Of a stretch of 47,000 bases of DNA, positions 25,551 through 33,663 are shown piece by piece. The stretch spans positions 1 through 47,000 of the forward strand of contig JAAVZL010000015.1 in assembly GCA_022791635.1 (NCBI GenBank), read 5' to 3'. This DNA is from Lachnospiraceae bacterium. GTDB taxonomy: Bacteria > Bacillota > Clostridia > Lachnospirales > Lachnospiraceae. Position numbers and translations under genes: made by a program. The first letter of the stretch is position 1; each line of letters opens with the position of its first letter. The notes under the pieces are model-generated. The model did not search any database and was not told the origin of the DNA. It saw nothing but the letters and a program-made list of their open reading frames with translations.

Positions 25551-25572
25551 TTCTCCCATTCAAAAGAGATCC

Positions 25573-26523
25573 TCAGAAAAAAGGACGCGTGTTCTCTGCT
25601 ATCTCCAGAAGCTCCAGACTGTCCTGTACGGAATAAAACATCTGCGTATTGTCCAAATCCTGCGCCTCCTTTTTCTCCGGATAAATCTCATGACTGCTGC
25701 GATACTCCCCAGGCGTATAGCCCAGCTGCTCCTTATAAATCTTATTCAGATACCTGCTGTCCGAAAATCCGCATTCCATACAGATCTCCCCAATGCTCCG
25801 GTTAGTATGTTCTACCATTTTCCTCGCCCGCTCCAGCCTTCTTAAAGCCACATACTGCTGAAAGGACAATCCCAAAAGCTCCTTAAAGAAATGGGAAAGA
25901 TAATAGACCGAGAGCGATTCCTGTCTGGCAATATCCGTCAAAAGCACCTTTTCTGTAAAATGATTCTCCACATAATCCAGAATTCTGCTCATACGCTTTC
26001 CCTTCGTATACCGCTCCGTCCGCTCCCTCTCCGAAATCAGATGCCAGGACTGGCTCCCCAGAAGGATCCCAAAAGCCTCCGACAGGTATCCCATACAGAA
26101 AAACTCATACCCCGTCTCTTTCTGAAAATAAGTCTTGGCAAGCCGCAGAAACAACCCCCTCAGCCGCAGAAGCTCCTCCTCCTTCTGAGAGCTCACTGCA
26201 ATATCGTCAAATTCCAAACTCGTGATCTCCGGATAAATTCTCTTGTAAAAGCCAGAGGTAACCTGCACGGAAAGAAGAATACAGTTCTCTGTCAAAGCAT
26301 GAATCTCATGAGTCTGCCGGGGATTAAAGAGAATCAGATCCCCCTTCCGAAACGTCCTGTTCTTTTTGTTTGTATAAATCGTAATGACCCCAGACAAAAC
26401 CATACAGATCTCAAACTCCCTGTGCATATGAGGTCTCCGATAAGTCATATCAACCAAGAAGATCTTCAAATCCTCCACCTGAGAATGCTCAATGATTTCG
26501 TACTCTTCCCTCACAGCTCCCAC
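25573..26523 (-). CDS. AraC-family transcriptional regulator with cupin domain
   Basis: A 316-aa regulator. Residues 20-100 form a cupin-like ligand pocket (RRPHMHREFEICMVLSG and LILFNPRQTHEIHA). The C-terminal domain has two helix-turn-helices (LLTDIARQESLSVYYLSHFF and IGEICMECGFSDSRYLNKIY). A tail of about 45 residues follows the usual end of the DNA-binding domain. The reading frame opens at GTG 26523; a second GTG at 26514 has a better-spaced AGGGGG and may be the true start. Likely targets are the downstream isomerase and operon C, which share the 20-bp upstream motif. Confidence 0.9.
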   Translation of the reverse strand: MGAVREEYEIIEHSQVEDLKIFLVDMTYRRPHMHREFEICMVLSGVITIYTNKKNRTFRKGDLILFNPRQTHEIHALTENCILLSVQVTSGFYKRIYPEITSLEFDDIAVSSQKEEELLRLRGLFLRLAKTYFQKETGYEFFCMGYLSEAFGILLGSQSWHLISERERTERYTKGKRMSRILDYVENHFTEKVLLTDIARQESLSVYYLSHFFKELLGLSFQQYVALRRLERARKMVEHTNRSIGEICMECGFSDSRYLNKIYKEQLGYTPGEYRSSHEIYPEKKEAQDLDNTQMFYSVQDSLELLEIAENTRPFF

Positions 26524-26622
26524 CCCCTTGTCAGTATCAAACCTTATTTATCAATATACCACAATCCCTCAGTCTTATCAAATACAGCATATCTCTATCA
26601 GAAGAGCCCCTCTTAGTAAACA

Positions 26623-26795
26623 GGGGCTGTCGGGAAAGAAGACATCAGACTTTTCTGATATCCAGTGTCCGGCTGTTCGCGTACAGACTGTCTGATATTG
26701 GCGGACGAAAAGTCCGACAAGAGCAGACAGAATGTACGCGAACCGTCCGAACACTGGATACAGAAATAGCTGATGTCTTCTTTCCCGACAGCCCC
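26623..26795. repeat. Hairpin repeat family 1, copy 2
   Basis: A 173-bp inverted repeat. The outer arms, 26623-26648 and 26770-26795, are perfectly complementary over 26 bp (left arm begins GGGGCTGTCGGGAAAGAAGA). The interior is nearly identical to copy 1, including CGGAC-GAAAA-GTCCG at the tip. From base 11 onward the arms differ from copy 1, yet they still pair perfectly. An adjacent AGCCCCT (26605-26611) can compete for the first bases of the left arm. It lies between the operon C terminator and the AraC gene. Confidence 0.9.
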
Positions 26796-26810
26796 GTACG
26801 TATTCACACG

Positions 26811-26852
26811 CACAGAAAAGGCAGCAAATCCTTTTCCCGAATTCACTGCCTT
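26811..26852 (-). terminator. Intrinsic terminator of operon C
   Basis: A 12-position stem (AAGGCAGTGAAT with ATTTGCTGCCTT, two G-U pairs) lies 22 nt after the dehydrogenase stop on the minus strand and is followed by TTCTG. It separates operon C from the AraC gene. Confidence 0.65.
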
Positions 26853-26873
26853 CCTAAATCTGTTATTCTGTTT

Positions 26874-28010
26874 TTAAAGGCTTACCCACACATTTCCCTT
26901 TTCATTACTTTCCAGGCAAGCCTCCACATACTTAAGGCCCGCAATACCCTCCTCCAGAGTAGGATAATCTATCATCCCTCTCTCAAAATCTCCGGCCTTC
27001 TTTGCATCAATACACATGCCAAAGCTATCATAAAGATTAGCCATAGATTCCAGCCACCCCTCCGGATGACCGGAAGGAAGCCTTCCATACCTTGCCGCCT
27101 CCGGCGGCACAGCCGAATACCCCCTCTTGATGATATTGGGGATTCCGTCCTCCCGGATCAGAGTAACCTCCTCCGGATTCTCCTGGAACCACAGAAGCGT
27201 TCCTTTTGAGCCGTAAATCCGCAGGCGAAGACTGTTGTCACAGCCAATGGCAAACTGACTGGTCCAGTTGATGCCGGTTGCTCCGCCCTCATATTCCACT
27301 AAAATCTGGTCATTGTCATCCAGCCTTCTTCCAGGAACCACCACATCCATTTTAGCCAACACACGCTTGATCTTAAGCCCCGTTACCGTAGCAACCGCAT
27401 TTTCCACATGGGTTCCCAGATCGCCAAGGCAATTCACTCTGCCGGATCGCGCAGGATCGCATCTCCATTCCCCCTGCTTGCCGCCGCTGTTATTTTCGTC
27501 GTACAGCCAGCCCTGGGGATATTCTGCCATCACCGTCCGGATGACGCCAATCTCTCCCTGACGGATGAGTCCCCGCATCAGCTTCATAGCCACATACCCC
27601 GTATAGGTATAAGTAACCATAAAAAGCAGACCTCTGGCATCCGCGATTTCCTTTAACTCCTCCGCTTTCGCCGCATCGGTTGTCAGGGGCTTATCACAGG
27701 CCACATGAATGCCGGCTTCCAGAAAAGCTTTGGCAATCTCATAGTGGGTATGATTGGGGGTTACAATGACCACAAAATCAATGCCATCCTCCCGGGACGC
27801 CTCTTTTTCGGCCATTTCAGCATAATCCTTATAGCATCTCTCCGGCGCGATTCCAAGCTCTGCTCCCATAGCCATTGTTTTCTCCTGAGTTCTCGAGAAA
27901 ACGCCTGCCGCAAGCTCTGCCGTATTGTCCAGCGCTATCGCTCTGCGGTGAGCATTCCCTATCAGCGCTCCCGGACCTCCGCCTACCATTCCATATTTTA
28001 ACTTCGCCAT
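26874..28010 (-). CDS. Gfo/Idh/MocA family oxidoreductase (operon C)
   Basis: A 378-aa NAD(P)-dependent dehydrogenase. The variant Rossmann motif GMVGGGPGALIGNAHR, the EKP-type motif as CDKPLTT, and the active-site region LGDLGTHVENAVATVTG are visible. The first of these matches the long-branch Gfo/Idh enzymes often found with sugar isomerases. It is the last gene of operon C, 9 nt after the binding-protein stop, with an AGAGGT ribosome site, and it is followed by a terminator. With the xylose-isomerase-like enzyme nearby it may form a short oxidation/isomerisation pathway (inference). Confidence 0.92.
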   Translation of the reverse strand: MAKLKYGMVGGGPGALIGNAHRRAIALDNTAELAAGVFSRTQEKTMAMGAELGIAPERCYKDYAEMAEKEASREDGIDFVVIVTPNHTHYEIAKAFLEAGIHVACDKPLTTDAAKAEELKEIADARGLLFMVTYTYTGYVAMKLMRGLIRQGEIGVIRTVMAEYPQGWLYDENNSGGKQGEWRCDPARSGRVNCLGDLGTHVENAVATVTGLKIKRVLAKMDVVVPGRRLDDNDQILVEYEGGATGINWTSQFAIGCDNSLRLRIYGSKGTLLWFQENPEEVTLIREDGIPNIIKRGYSAVPPEAARYGRLPSGHPEGWLESMANLYDSFGMCIDAKKAGDFERGMIDYPTLEEGIAGLKYVEACLESNEKGNVWVSL

Positions 28011-28019
28011 CTTTACCTC

Positions 28020-29078
28020 TTACCAGGGAGCTTTTGTCTCCCAAACCTCTTCGTAGTTGCTCTTGTCAACCAGCTCATAACCGGTATCAATGTAATGGGT
28101 CTCGTCTCCCAGGTCAACATCTTCGCCCTGAATCAGCTTATACAGAGTCTCCACACCCAGAGCGCCCATTTCCGGATAATTCTGACCGATGAGCAGGTCC
28201 ACCATATCCATACCTACATATTGCATCATCGGCTCACAGGTGTCAATAGAAATAATGTGTCCGCCGTTCTCCATGAACTTCTGAACCTCCGGCAGAGCGT
28301 CCGGATCTGCAAAATAGGGCCAGCCGCCTACGAAGAACCATGCTGCCAAATCACTGTTTGCCGCCGTGTACTGTCCTACTACATCCACAGAGGTCTGTAC
28401 ATCGTCATTTCCGGTCTGTATGGGCATTACCTCAATATTAGATCCCTCTACGGTCTCCTTGAAGCCGCGAATTCTCTCCTCCAGGTTTGGAGCTCCCAGA
28501 ACGCCTGTGAGAATTGCAACCTTTCCGCCGTCCGGAATGGTTTCCTGCATTTTCTCTGCCGCCAGCTTACCAATGGCATAATTATCGGTTCCACAGTAGA
28601 AAGAACGGGCAGATTCCGGTGAATCCGAGTCAAAGCAGGCCACTACAATGCCGGCGTCCACAGCCCGGTCAATAACATCCTTCAAAGCATCCGCATCGTT
28701 ACAGCTAATCAGAATACCGTCCACCTGCTTCTCAATAAGTCCCTCTACAACGGTAACCTGCTGTCCTGCATCCGATGTGGTGGGTCCTACCCACTGAAGG
28801 TTGATGCCCAGCTCCTCGGCCTTTGCCTCTGCCGCCGTCTGGGTATCCAGGAAAATAGCATTGTCCAGAGACTTGGGCACTACGGCAATGGTAATATCCC
28901 CGTCGCTCTTCGCTTCCGTCGCAGGCTCTTCTGCTGCAGGCTCCTCGCTCTCCCCGGTCTCTTCGGGCGTTTCATCCGTGGCCGCCTGTGCAGGCTCCTC
29001 TTTCTTTCCCTCCATAGTGCAGGCTGTCAGTCCCAAAAGCATAGACGCAGTCAGCAAAGCTACTACTAGTTTTTTCAT
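28020..29078 (-). CDS. Sugar-binding lipoprotein of CUT2 ABC transporter (operon C)
   Basis: A 352-aa lipoprotein of the RbsB-like type 1 binding-protein family. The signal peptide MKKLVVALLTASMLLGLTAC ends in lipobox LTAC and an acidic Glu/Ala/Thr linker follows. The domain starts ITIAVVPKSLDNAIFLDTQ, close to rhamnose- and ribose-type binding proteins. GLIEKQVDGILISCNDADAL and ACFDSDSPES are typical hinge-region segments. AAGGAGG lies 7 nt before the ATG. Unlike operons A and B, the binding protein here follows the ATPase and permease. Ligand unknown. Confidence 0.92.
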   Translation of the reverse strand: MKKLVVALLTASMLLGLTACTMEGKKEEPAQAATDETPEETGESEEPAAEEPATEAKSDGDITIAVVPKSLDNAIFLDTQTAAEAKAEELGINLQWVGPTTSDAGQQVTVVEGLIEKQVDGILISCNDADALKDVIDRAVDAGIVVACFDSDSPESARSFYCGTDNYAIGKLAAEKMQETIPDGGKVAILTGVLGAPNLEERIRGFKETVEGSNIEVMPIQTGNDDVQTSVDVVGQYTAANSDLAAWFFVGGWPYFADPDALPEVQKFMENGGHIISIDTCEPMMQYVGMDMVDLLIGQNYPEMGALGVETLYKLIQGEDVDLGDETHYIDTGYELVDKSNYEEVWETKAPW

Positions 29079-29158
29079 GTTTCATCCTCCTTATTTTTAT
29101 TGTTAAACCCTCCGCGCCCGCAGTCGTTTTTTACCGGGGCCCAGGGCCTAATCACATG

Positions 29159-30142
29159 TTACTTCTTCTTCAAATGGCGCAGGTTATCCAACGTAACCGC
29201 AAGAATGATCACGATGCCGATAACGGTCTGCTGCCAGTAAGCCGAAACATCCAGAAGCACCAGCCCGTTGCGGAGCACTCCCATAATGGCCGCGCCGATG
29301 ATAGCCCCCAAAATGCTTCCGGAACCACCGGATAAGCTGGCTCCTCCGATTACCGTAGCCGCAATGGCATCCATCTCATAGCTGAGTCCGGAGGTGGACT
29401 GTCCCACTCCCAGTCTTGCCGCCATGGCAATTCCGGAAATTGCCGCCATCAGTCCGGACAGCGCATAGACCAGCCGCTTGATCTGATTTACCGGAACTCC
29501 GGACAGCCTTGCGCCCTCCTCATTTCCTCCAATGGCATAAATCCAGCGGCCTATGACAGTTTTCTGCAAAAACAGAGTAGCCAGCACAGCCAGAACAACC
29601 ATCAGAACAATGGGCGTGGGAATTCCCGCAATGTACCCAAGCCCCAAAAACTTAAAGGAATCCGGAAGGGACCCAATGGGGTATCCGCCTGTTACCGTAT
29701 AAGCGACGCCTCTGGCAATGGACATGGTGCCCAAAGTGGCAATCATAGGCGGCAGCTTCAAAATCGTTACGCAGAATCCGTTGAAATAGCCTACTACCAG
29801 TCCTACGGCCATTCCGATCAGCACGCTTACAAATACGGGAAGATTCCACTTTGTAATGGCAATGCAGGCCAGAACTCCGGCCAGAGCAAATACCGAACCT
29901 ACGGACAAATCAATTCCCGCCGTGATAATCACCATACACATACCGATGGCAAGGATGCCATAGAAGGAAAACTGTCGGATGACGGAAACAATATTGCTTC
30001 CCGACAGGAATTTATCCCTCACTGCGAGGGTCAAAAGCAAACACATTGCCAGCAAAATAATAAAAATACCAAAGGAATTTGACTTTGTAATTCGACGAAG
30101 AATTCCCGAAGCATCCTGCTTCTTTTCCACCTGATTATTCAT
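29159..30142 (-). CDS. CUT2-family sugar ABC transporter permease (operon C)
   Basis: A 327-aa RbsC-type permease. It has IITAGIDLSVGSVFALAG near residue 70, the coupling segment RWIYAIGGNEEGARLSGV, and the C-terminal ATVIGGASLSGGSGS. The ATG at 30142 is preferred although its ribosome site (GGAAGAA) is modest; an in-frame TTG at 30154 directly abuts AGAAAGG and is less likely. It follows the ATPase by about 40 nt. Confidence 0.92.
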   Translation of the reverse strand: MNNQVEKKQDASGILRRITKSNSFGIFIILLAMCLLLTLAVRDKFLSGSNIVSVIRQFSFYGILAIGMCMVIITAGIDLSVGSVFALAGVLACIAITKWNLPVFVSVLIGMAVGLVVGYFNGFCVTILKLPPMIATLGTMSIARGVAYTVTGGYPIGSLPDSFKFLGLGYIAGIPTPIVLMVVLAVLATLFLQKTVIGRWIYAIGGNEEGARLSGVPVNQIKRLVYALSGLMAAISGIAMAARLGVGQSTSGLSYEMDAIAATVIGGASLSGGSGSILGAIIGAAIMGVLRNGLVLLDVSAYWQQTVIGIVIILAVTLDNLRHLKKK

Positions 30143-30183
30143 TGCTTCTTCCAACCTTTCTATATATTCCGTATCTTCTCATC

Positions 30184-31677
30184 TCACTCGGCAGCTTCCA
30201 GAATCAGTCCCATAATGTGCTCCTGATTCGCTTCCTCGCGGCTTAATTCTCCGCAAATCCGACCTCCGTGCATGACAATCACCCGATCGCTCATCCCCAG
30301 TACCTCCGGCATTTCGGAGGAAATCATGATAATCCCCACGCCCGTGGCGGCCAATCGGCTCATAAGCTCGTGAATCTCCTTTTTGGCTCCCACGTCAATT
30401 CCACGGGTAGGCTCATCCAAAATCAGAATCTTGGGATGTGTTGCCAGCCATTTTCCGATAACCACCTTCTGCTGATTGCCTCCGGAAAGATTCAAAACCT
30501 TCTGCTCCTGACCCGGGGTCTTGATTCCCAGCTGTTCGATATACTGCTGTGTAATCTCCTCTTCCCGGCTTTCCTTTAGAACTCCTTTTTGCATTTCCTC
30601 TCTTAAGCAGGCCAGGGTAACATTCTCCCGCACACTCATATCCAGAATCAGCCCCAGCAGCTTCCGATCCTCCGGCACCAGACCAAGGCCCGCCCGGATG
30701 GCATCCGCCGGCGAACGAAGGGTAAGCCTCTGGCCGTCCACATATATCTCGCCGCTCTCCAGCCGGTCCACTCCGAAGATGGCCCGCATGACCTCACTGC
30801 GTCCGGCCCCTACCAGGCCCGCAAAGCCAAGAATCTCACCTTTTCGAAGCTGAAAGCTTACATCCTGCACCATGGCTCCTGCCTGCAGATGTCTGGCCTC
30901 CAGAACCACCTCGCCAATCTTTGTATCAAACTTGGGATAAATATCCTCCAGGGAACGTCCCACCATCATGGCAATCAGCCGTTCCTCACTGCAGTCCTTC
31001 ACCTCAACGGTTCCCACGCTTTCCCCGTCCCGCAGGACAGAGATGCGGTCAGCAATCTCAAACAACTCGCTGAGACGATGAGAGATAAAAACCACTGTCA
31101 CGCCGCTGTCACGAAGCTTTCGGACAACATTCAGCAAAATCTCCGTCTCCCGATCCGTCAGGGAAGAAGTGGGCTCATCCATTACAATCAGCTTAGCATG
31201 CATGGACAAAGCCTTCGCAACCTCCACCATCTGTCTCTGGGCAATGGAAAGATCCTGCACCAGCGTATGTACATCCAGGTTAAGCCCCACCATGTCCGCA
31301 TAACCCCTGGCCTCCTGGGCGGCCTTTTTGAAATCCATAAGAAATCTTGCCTTTTTGTACTCCCTGCCCAGAAAAATATTCTCCAGTATGCTCATATTGG
31401 GCATCAGGTTCAATTCCTGATAAATAATACTGATTCCCATGTCCGCCGCTTCTGTGGTGGAGTGGATCTTTGTCTCCTTCCCCTCCCAGAAGATCTGGCC
31501 ACTGTCCGCCTGATAGACCCCGCTTAGAATCTTCATTAAGGTGGATTTTCCGGCTCCGTTTTCACCGATTAATGCACGTACCTCGCCCCGCTGTAAAGAC
31601 AGTGAAACATCCTTCAGTGCCCGGACACCCGGAAAGGATTTGTTGATATTCTTCATTACCAGTAATTCTTGCTCCAT
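30184..31677 (-). CDS. CUT2-family sugar ABC transporter ATPase (operon C)
   Basis: A 497-aa double-ATPase of the RbsA type, intact. Domain 1 has Walker A GENGAGKST, signature LSIAQRQMVE and Walker B IVMDEPTSS. Domain 2 has the degenerate P-loop GLVGAGRSEV, signature LSGGNQQKV and ILDEPTRGIDV. GGGAGG precedes the ATG at 31677. It is the first gene of operon C. The 160-nt leader region upstream contains the sequence shared with the isomerase promoter. Confidence 0.94.
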   Translation of the reverse strand: MEQELLVMKNINKSFPGVRALKDVSLSLQRGEVRALIGENGAGKSTLMKILSGVYQADSGQIFWEGKETKIHSTTEAADMGISIIYQELNLMPNMSILENIFLGREYKKARFLMDFKKAAQEARGYADMVGLNLDVHTLVQDLSIAQRQMVEVAKALSMHAKLIVMDEPTSSLTDRETEILLNVVRKLRDSGVTVVFISHRLSELFEIADRISVLRDGESVGTVEVKDCSEERLIAMMVGRSLEDIYPKFDTKIGEVVLEARHLQAGAMVQDVSFQLRKGEILGFAGLVGAGRSEVMRAIFGVDRLESGEIYVDGQRLTLRSPADAIRAGLGLVPEDRKLLGLILDMSVRENVTLACLREEMQKGVLKESREEEITQQYIEQLGIKTPGQEQKVLNLSGGNQQKVVIGKWLATHPKILILDEPTRGIDVGAKKEIHELMSRLAATGVGIIMISSEMPEVLGMSDRVIVMHGGRICGELSREEANQEHIMGLILEAAE

Positions 31678-31800
31678 AGATCCTCCCGTTTTTCTCTGTC
31701 AAATACTCCTGCGTCCGCTTTCATTTTCTTAAAATTTCTTTGAAACTCTTAAATTAATCCTGTCATATTTACCCCTGTCCGACAAGGCTAAATTTATCTT

Positions 31801-31820
31801 TTTCCACCGATTAATTTGCT
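31801..31820 (-). promoter_or_regulatory. Candidate AraC operator upstream of operon C
   Basis: On the minus strand AGCAAATTAATCGGT plus GGAAA matches the isomerase upstream motif at 25531-25550 with one mismatch over 20 bp. A second half-site at 22 bp spacing is much weaker here. It lies about 125 nt before the ATPase start. The sharing supports joint control of operon C and the isomerase by the AraC regulator. Confidence 0.5.
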
Positions 31821-31843
31821 CTTTACTATAAGAAAAGAAACGC

Positions 31844-31890
31844 AAAAAAGAGCTGTCGAAAATAAGCCTAACGCTTTTCTCAACAGCCCC
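31844..31890 (-). terminator. Intrinsic terminator of the ispE-murI operon
   Basis: On the minus strand GGCTGTTGAGAAAAG pairs imperfectly with the TTTTCGACAGC side, followed by CTCTTTTTT. It lies 32 nt after the DUF1934 stop. The base of the stem again uses the GGGGCTGT/ACAGC motif found in repeat family 1 arms. Confidence 0.8.
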
Positions 31891-31921
31891 GTCATATTTC
31901 ATATAATACCGTGTTTCTCTT

Positions 31922-32371
31922 TTACTCCTGCAGGCGAAAATCTCCCGTATCCTTTGACTTCACATTCATCTGAATGGAGCAGTCCGCCAGATACTCGTCA
32001 TTCACATCCAGGGAATAGCTCACCTGAACGTCAATGTCCGTATCACTCTCTTCAATCTGAATCCGGTGAGCCATAATCCCCACCGTCAGATTCCCGAAGG
32101 GCGTGGCATAACAGGTGAGATTTTTCTTATTCTTCTCAAAGACCATGTGCACATTGGAAATGCCCTTCTTAATTACCTCCAGGCTTTCCTCGCCAATTTT
32201 CACCGTATTGTGAATGTGCCCCGAACAGCCCTCAACCACTTCATCATACAGAATATAATGCTTCCCGTTCCGAAGGTAATAATTTCCCGCAGTTACAACC
32301 TCCACCGGCATTTCCTGATCCCCGTCTATCAGCTGCAGGCCGGCGATGGTAAGCAGTACCTCATTTGTCAT
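31922..32371 (-). CDS. DUF1934 beta-barrel protein
   Basis: A 149-aa cytoplasmic protein of the DUF1934 (calycin-like, YwiB-type) family, small beta-barrels of unknown function common in Firmicutes. The alternating strands NYYLRNGKHYILYDEV and LTVGIMAHRIQI and the C-terminal LDVNDEYLADCSIQM are characteristic. The start at 32371 overlaps the murI stop by a few bases, with GAGGAG upstream, so the two are translationally coupled. It ends the operon before a terminator. Confidence 0.85.
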   Translation of the reverse strand: MTNEVLLTIAGLQLIDGDQEMPVEVVTAGNYYLRNGKHYILYDEVVEGCSGHIHNTVKIGEESLEVIKKGISNVHMVFEKNKKNLTCYATPFGNLTVGIMAHRIQIEESDTDIDVQVSYSLDVNDEYLADCSIQMNVKSKDTGDFRLQE

Positions 32372-32374
32372 ATG

Positions 32375-33199
32375 CTAAAACTCCTCTATCTGGATTTGCC
32401 GTGTACTTGTGATATCAAAAGGTAAAATGGAATTGGCAAAGGCCTTAAACCGCTCCGCCGCATCACTGACAAAAAACTCATAGGGATTCTCTCCCGTCTT
32501 ATTGTGGCCCTGATTGTCTATCTGCTCCTCCCTTAAAAGCTCCCGCAAGCTGACAGCCGTCTCATAGGCAGGATTCACCAGATTGACCTCCTCCCCGATT
32601 ACCTTGCGTAAAGTAGAACGCAAAAGCGGATAATGGGTACAGCCAAGAATCAAGGTATCCACCTTAAGCTCCTTCATTTCCTGAAGGTAACGCCTGGCTA
32701 CCGCCTCTGTAATGGGATCCTTCCACCAGCCCTCCTCCGCCAGAGATACAAAAAGAGGACAGGCCTTCTCAAACACCCGAATCCCGGGCCTCAGGCTTTG
32801 TATGTAATCACGGTAAATATGGCTCCCCACCGTAGCCTCCGTTCCAATCACGCCGATATTGCCCCCACTGGTCTCTCTGGCCGCCACCCGGGCCCCAGGC
32901 TTCACCACGCCGATAATCGGAAGATCAATCTCCTGCTTCAAGGCCTCCAGAGCATAGGCGCTGGCCGTATTGCAGGCAATTACAATGGCCTTCACCTGCC
33001 GGGTCTTCAGGAAACGTACAATCTGCCTGGAATATCTAAGAACCGTATCTCTGGACTTTGTTCCGTAGGGAACCCGGGCCGTATCCCCAAAATACACGAT
33101 CCGCTCCTTAGGAATCTGGCGCATAATCTCCCGCACCACCGTCAGCCCCCCCACACCAGAGTCAAAAACCCCGATGGGGGCTTCCCTTAAATCATTCAT
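32375..33199 (-). CDS. murI: Glutamate racemase
   Basis: Makes D-glutamate for peptidoglycan. The 274-aa protein has the opening IGVFDSGVGGLTV and both catalytic cysteine motifs, ACNTAS and LGCTHYPLL. The ATG at 33199 is chosen because GGAGG lies 6 nt upstream and family homology starts there. A longer in-frame reading to 33256 consists of repeat DNA. Family 2 repeat copy 1 abuts its ribosome site directly. It is coupled to the DUF1934 gene and is probably part of the ispE-gntR operon. Confidence 0.95.
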   Translation of the reverse strand: MNDLREAPIGVFDSGVGGLTVVREIMRQIPKERIVYFGDTARVPYGTKSRDTVLRYSRQIVRFLKTRQVKAIVIACNTASAYALEALKQEIDLPIIGVVKPGARVAARETSGGNIGVIGTEATVGSHIYRDYIQSLRPGIRVFEKACPLFVSLAEEGWWKDPITEAVARRYLQEMKELKVDTLILGCTHYPLLRSTLRKVIGEEVNLVNPAYETAVSLRELLREEQIDNQGHNKTGENPYEFFVSDAAERFKAFANSILPFDITSTRQIQIEEF

Positions 33200-33211
33200 A
33201 CGTTTCCTCCA

Positions 33212-33330
33212 TTCCAGTTCCGTACCACCCTTCCAGCACCCCACATTAAGAACCATTTCCAGTCACGAAAACATGTGCCTGTAAATGCTTCTGGCACTGT
33301 TCAGGGCGCTACTGTTTCCAGTTCCGTACC
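33212..33330 (-). repeat. Hairpin repeat family 2, copy 1 (before murI)
   Basis: TTCCAGTTCCGTACC occurs at 33212-33226 and again at 33316-33330 (104-bp period). Between them is a block starting CCATTTCCAGTCACGAAAAC and continuing ATGTGCCTGTAAAT, matching copy 2 with two or so changes. The flanking arms (GTACCACCCTTCCAGCACC and GGCACTGTTCAGGGCGCTAC) are partly complementary. The element begins right beside the murI ribosome site and its far end reaches the stop of the small upstream gene. Confidence 0.75.
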
Positions 33331-33336
33331 GCACTT

Positions 33337-33606
33337 TCACCCATTCAAAAATGTCAAATATTTAAACCGCACCCGCACCTGAATCTCGCTTTCTTCCTCT
33401 TGCAGATCCTCCTCTTCCTCCTCCACAGCCTCCATGGCTCCGGGCAGGCAGTATTCCGGATAGACGCCGCCCCACCAGGCCATATGGGCCATAGGCGCCG
33501 GGCTGCAGACCGGAAGCCGCTCTGCAAACAGAAAGGTCCCTGCGGCTCCCAGGATTGCGGACAAGGTTAAAAGCAACAGCTGCATACGAATTCTATCTCT
33601 CATCAT
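33337..33606 (-). CDS. Small membrane-anchored or secreted acidic protein
   Basis: A protein of about 89 aa that I do not recognise. A basic start (MRDRIRM) and one hydrophobic segment (QLLLLTLSAILGAAGTFLFA) form a signal anchor. A Pro/Trp/Tyr-containing stretch follows (SPAPMAHMAWWGGVYPEY), then an acidic run (VEEEEEDLQEEESE) and a short tail. The start is at 33606 or 33603, next to AGGAGG; longer readings lack a ribosome site. It sits between gntR and murI in the same operon direction. Confidence 0.6.
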   Translation of the reverse strand: MMRDRIRMQLLLLTLSAILGAAGTFLFAERLPVCSPAPMAHMAWWGGVYPEYCLPGAMEAVEEEEEDLQEEESEIQVRVRFKYLTFLNG

Positions 33607-33663
33607 TCTCCTCCTTGGATTTACATCTGTCATCCTCCGGAGGATTCCCATATTTTCCCTCTT

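Noticed and set aside
33200..33256. Longer murI start
   Set aside because: The extra residues are encoded by family 2 repeat DNA, and the strong ribosome site lies before 33199.
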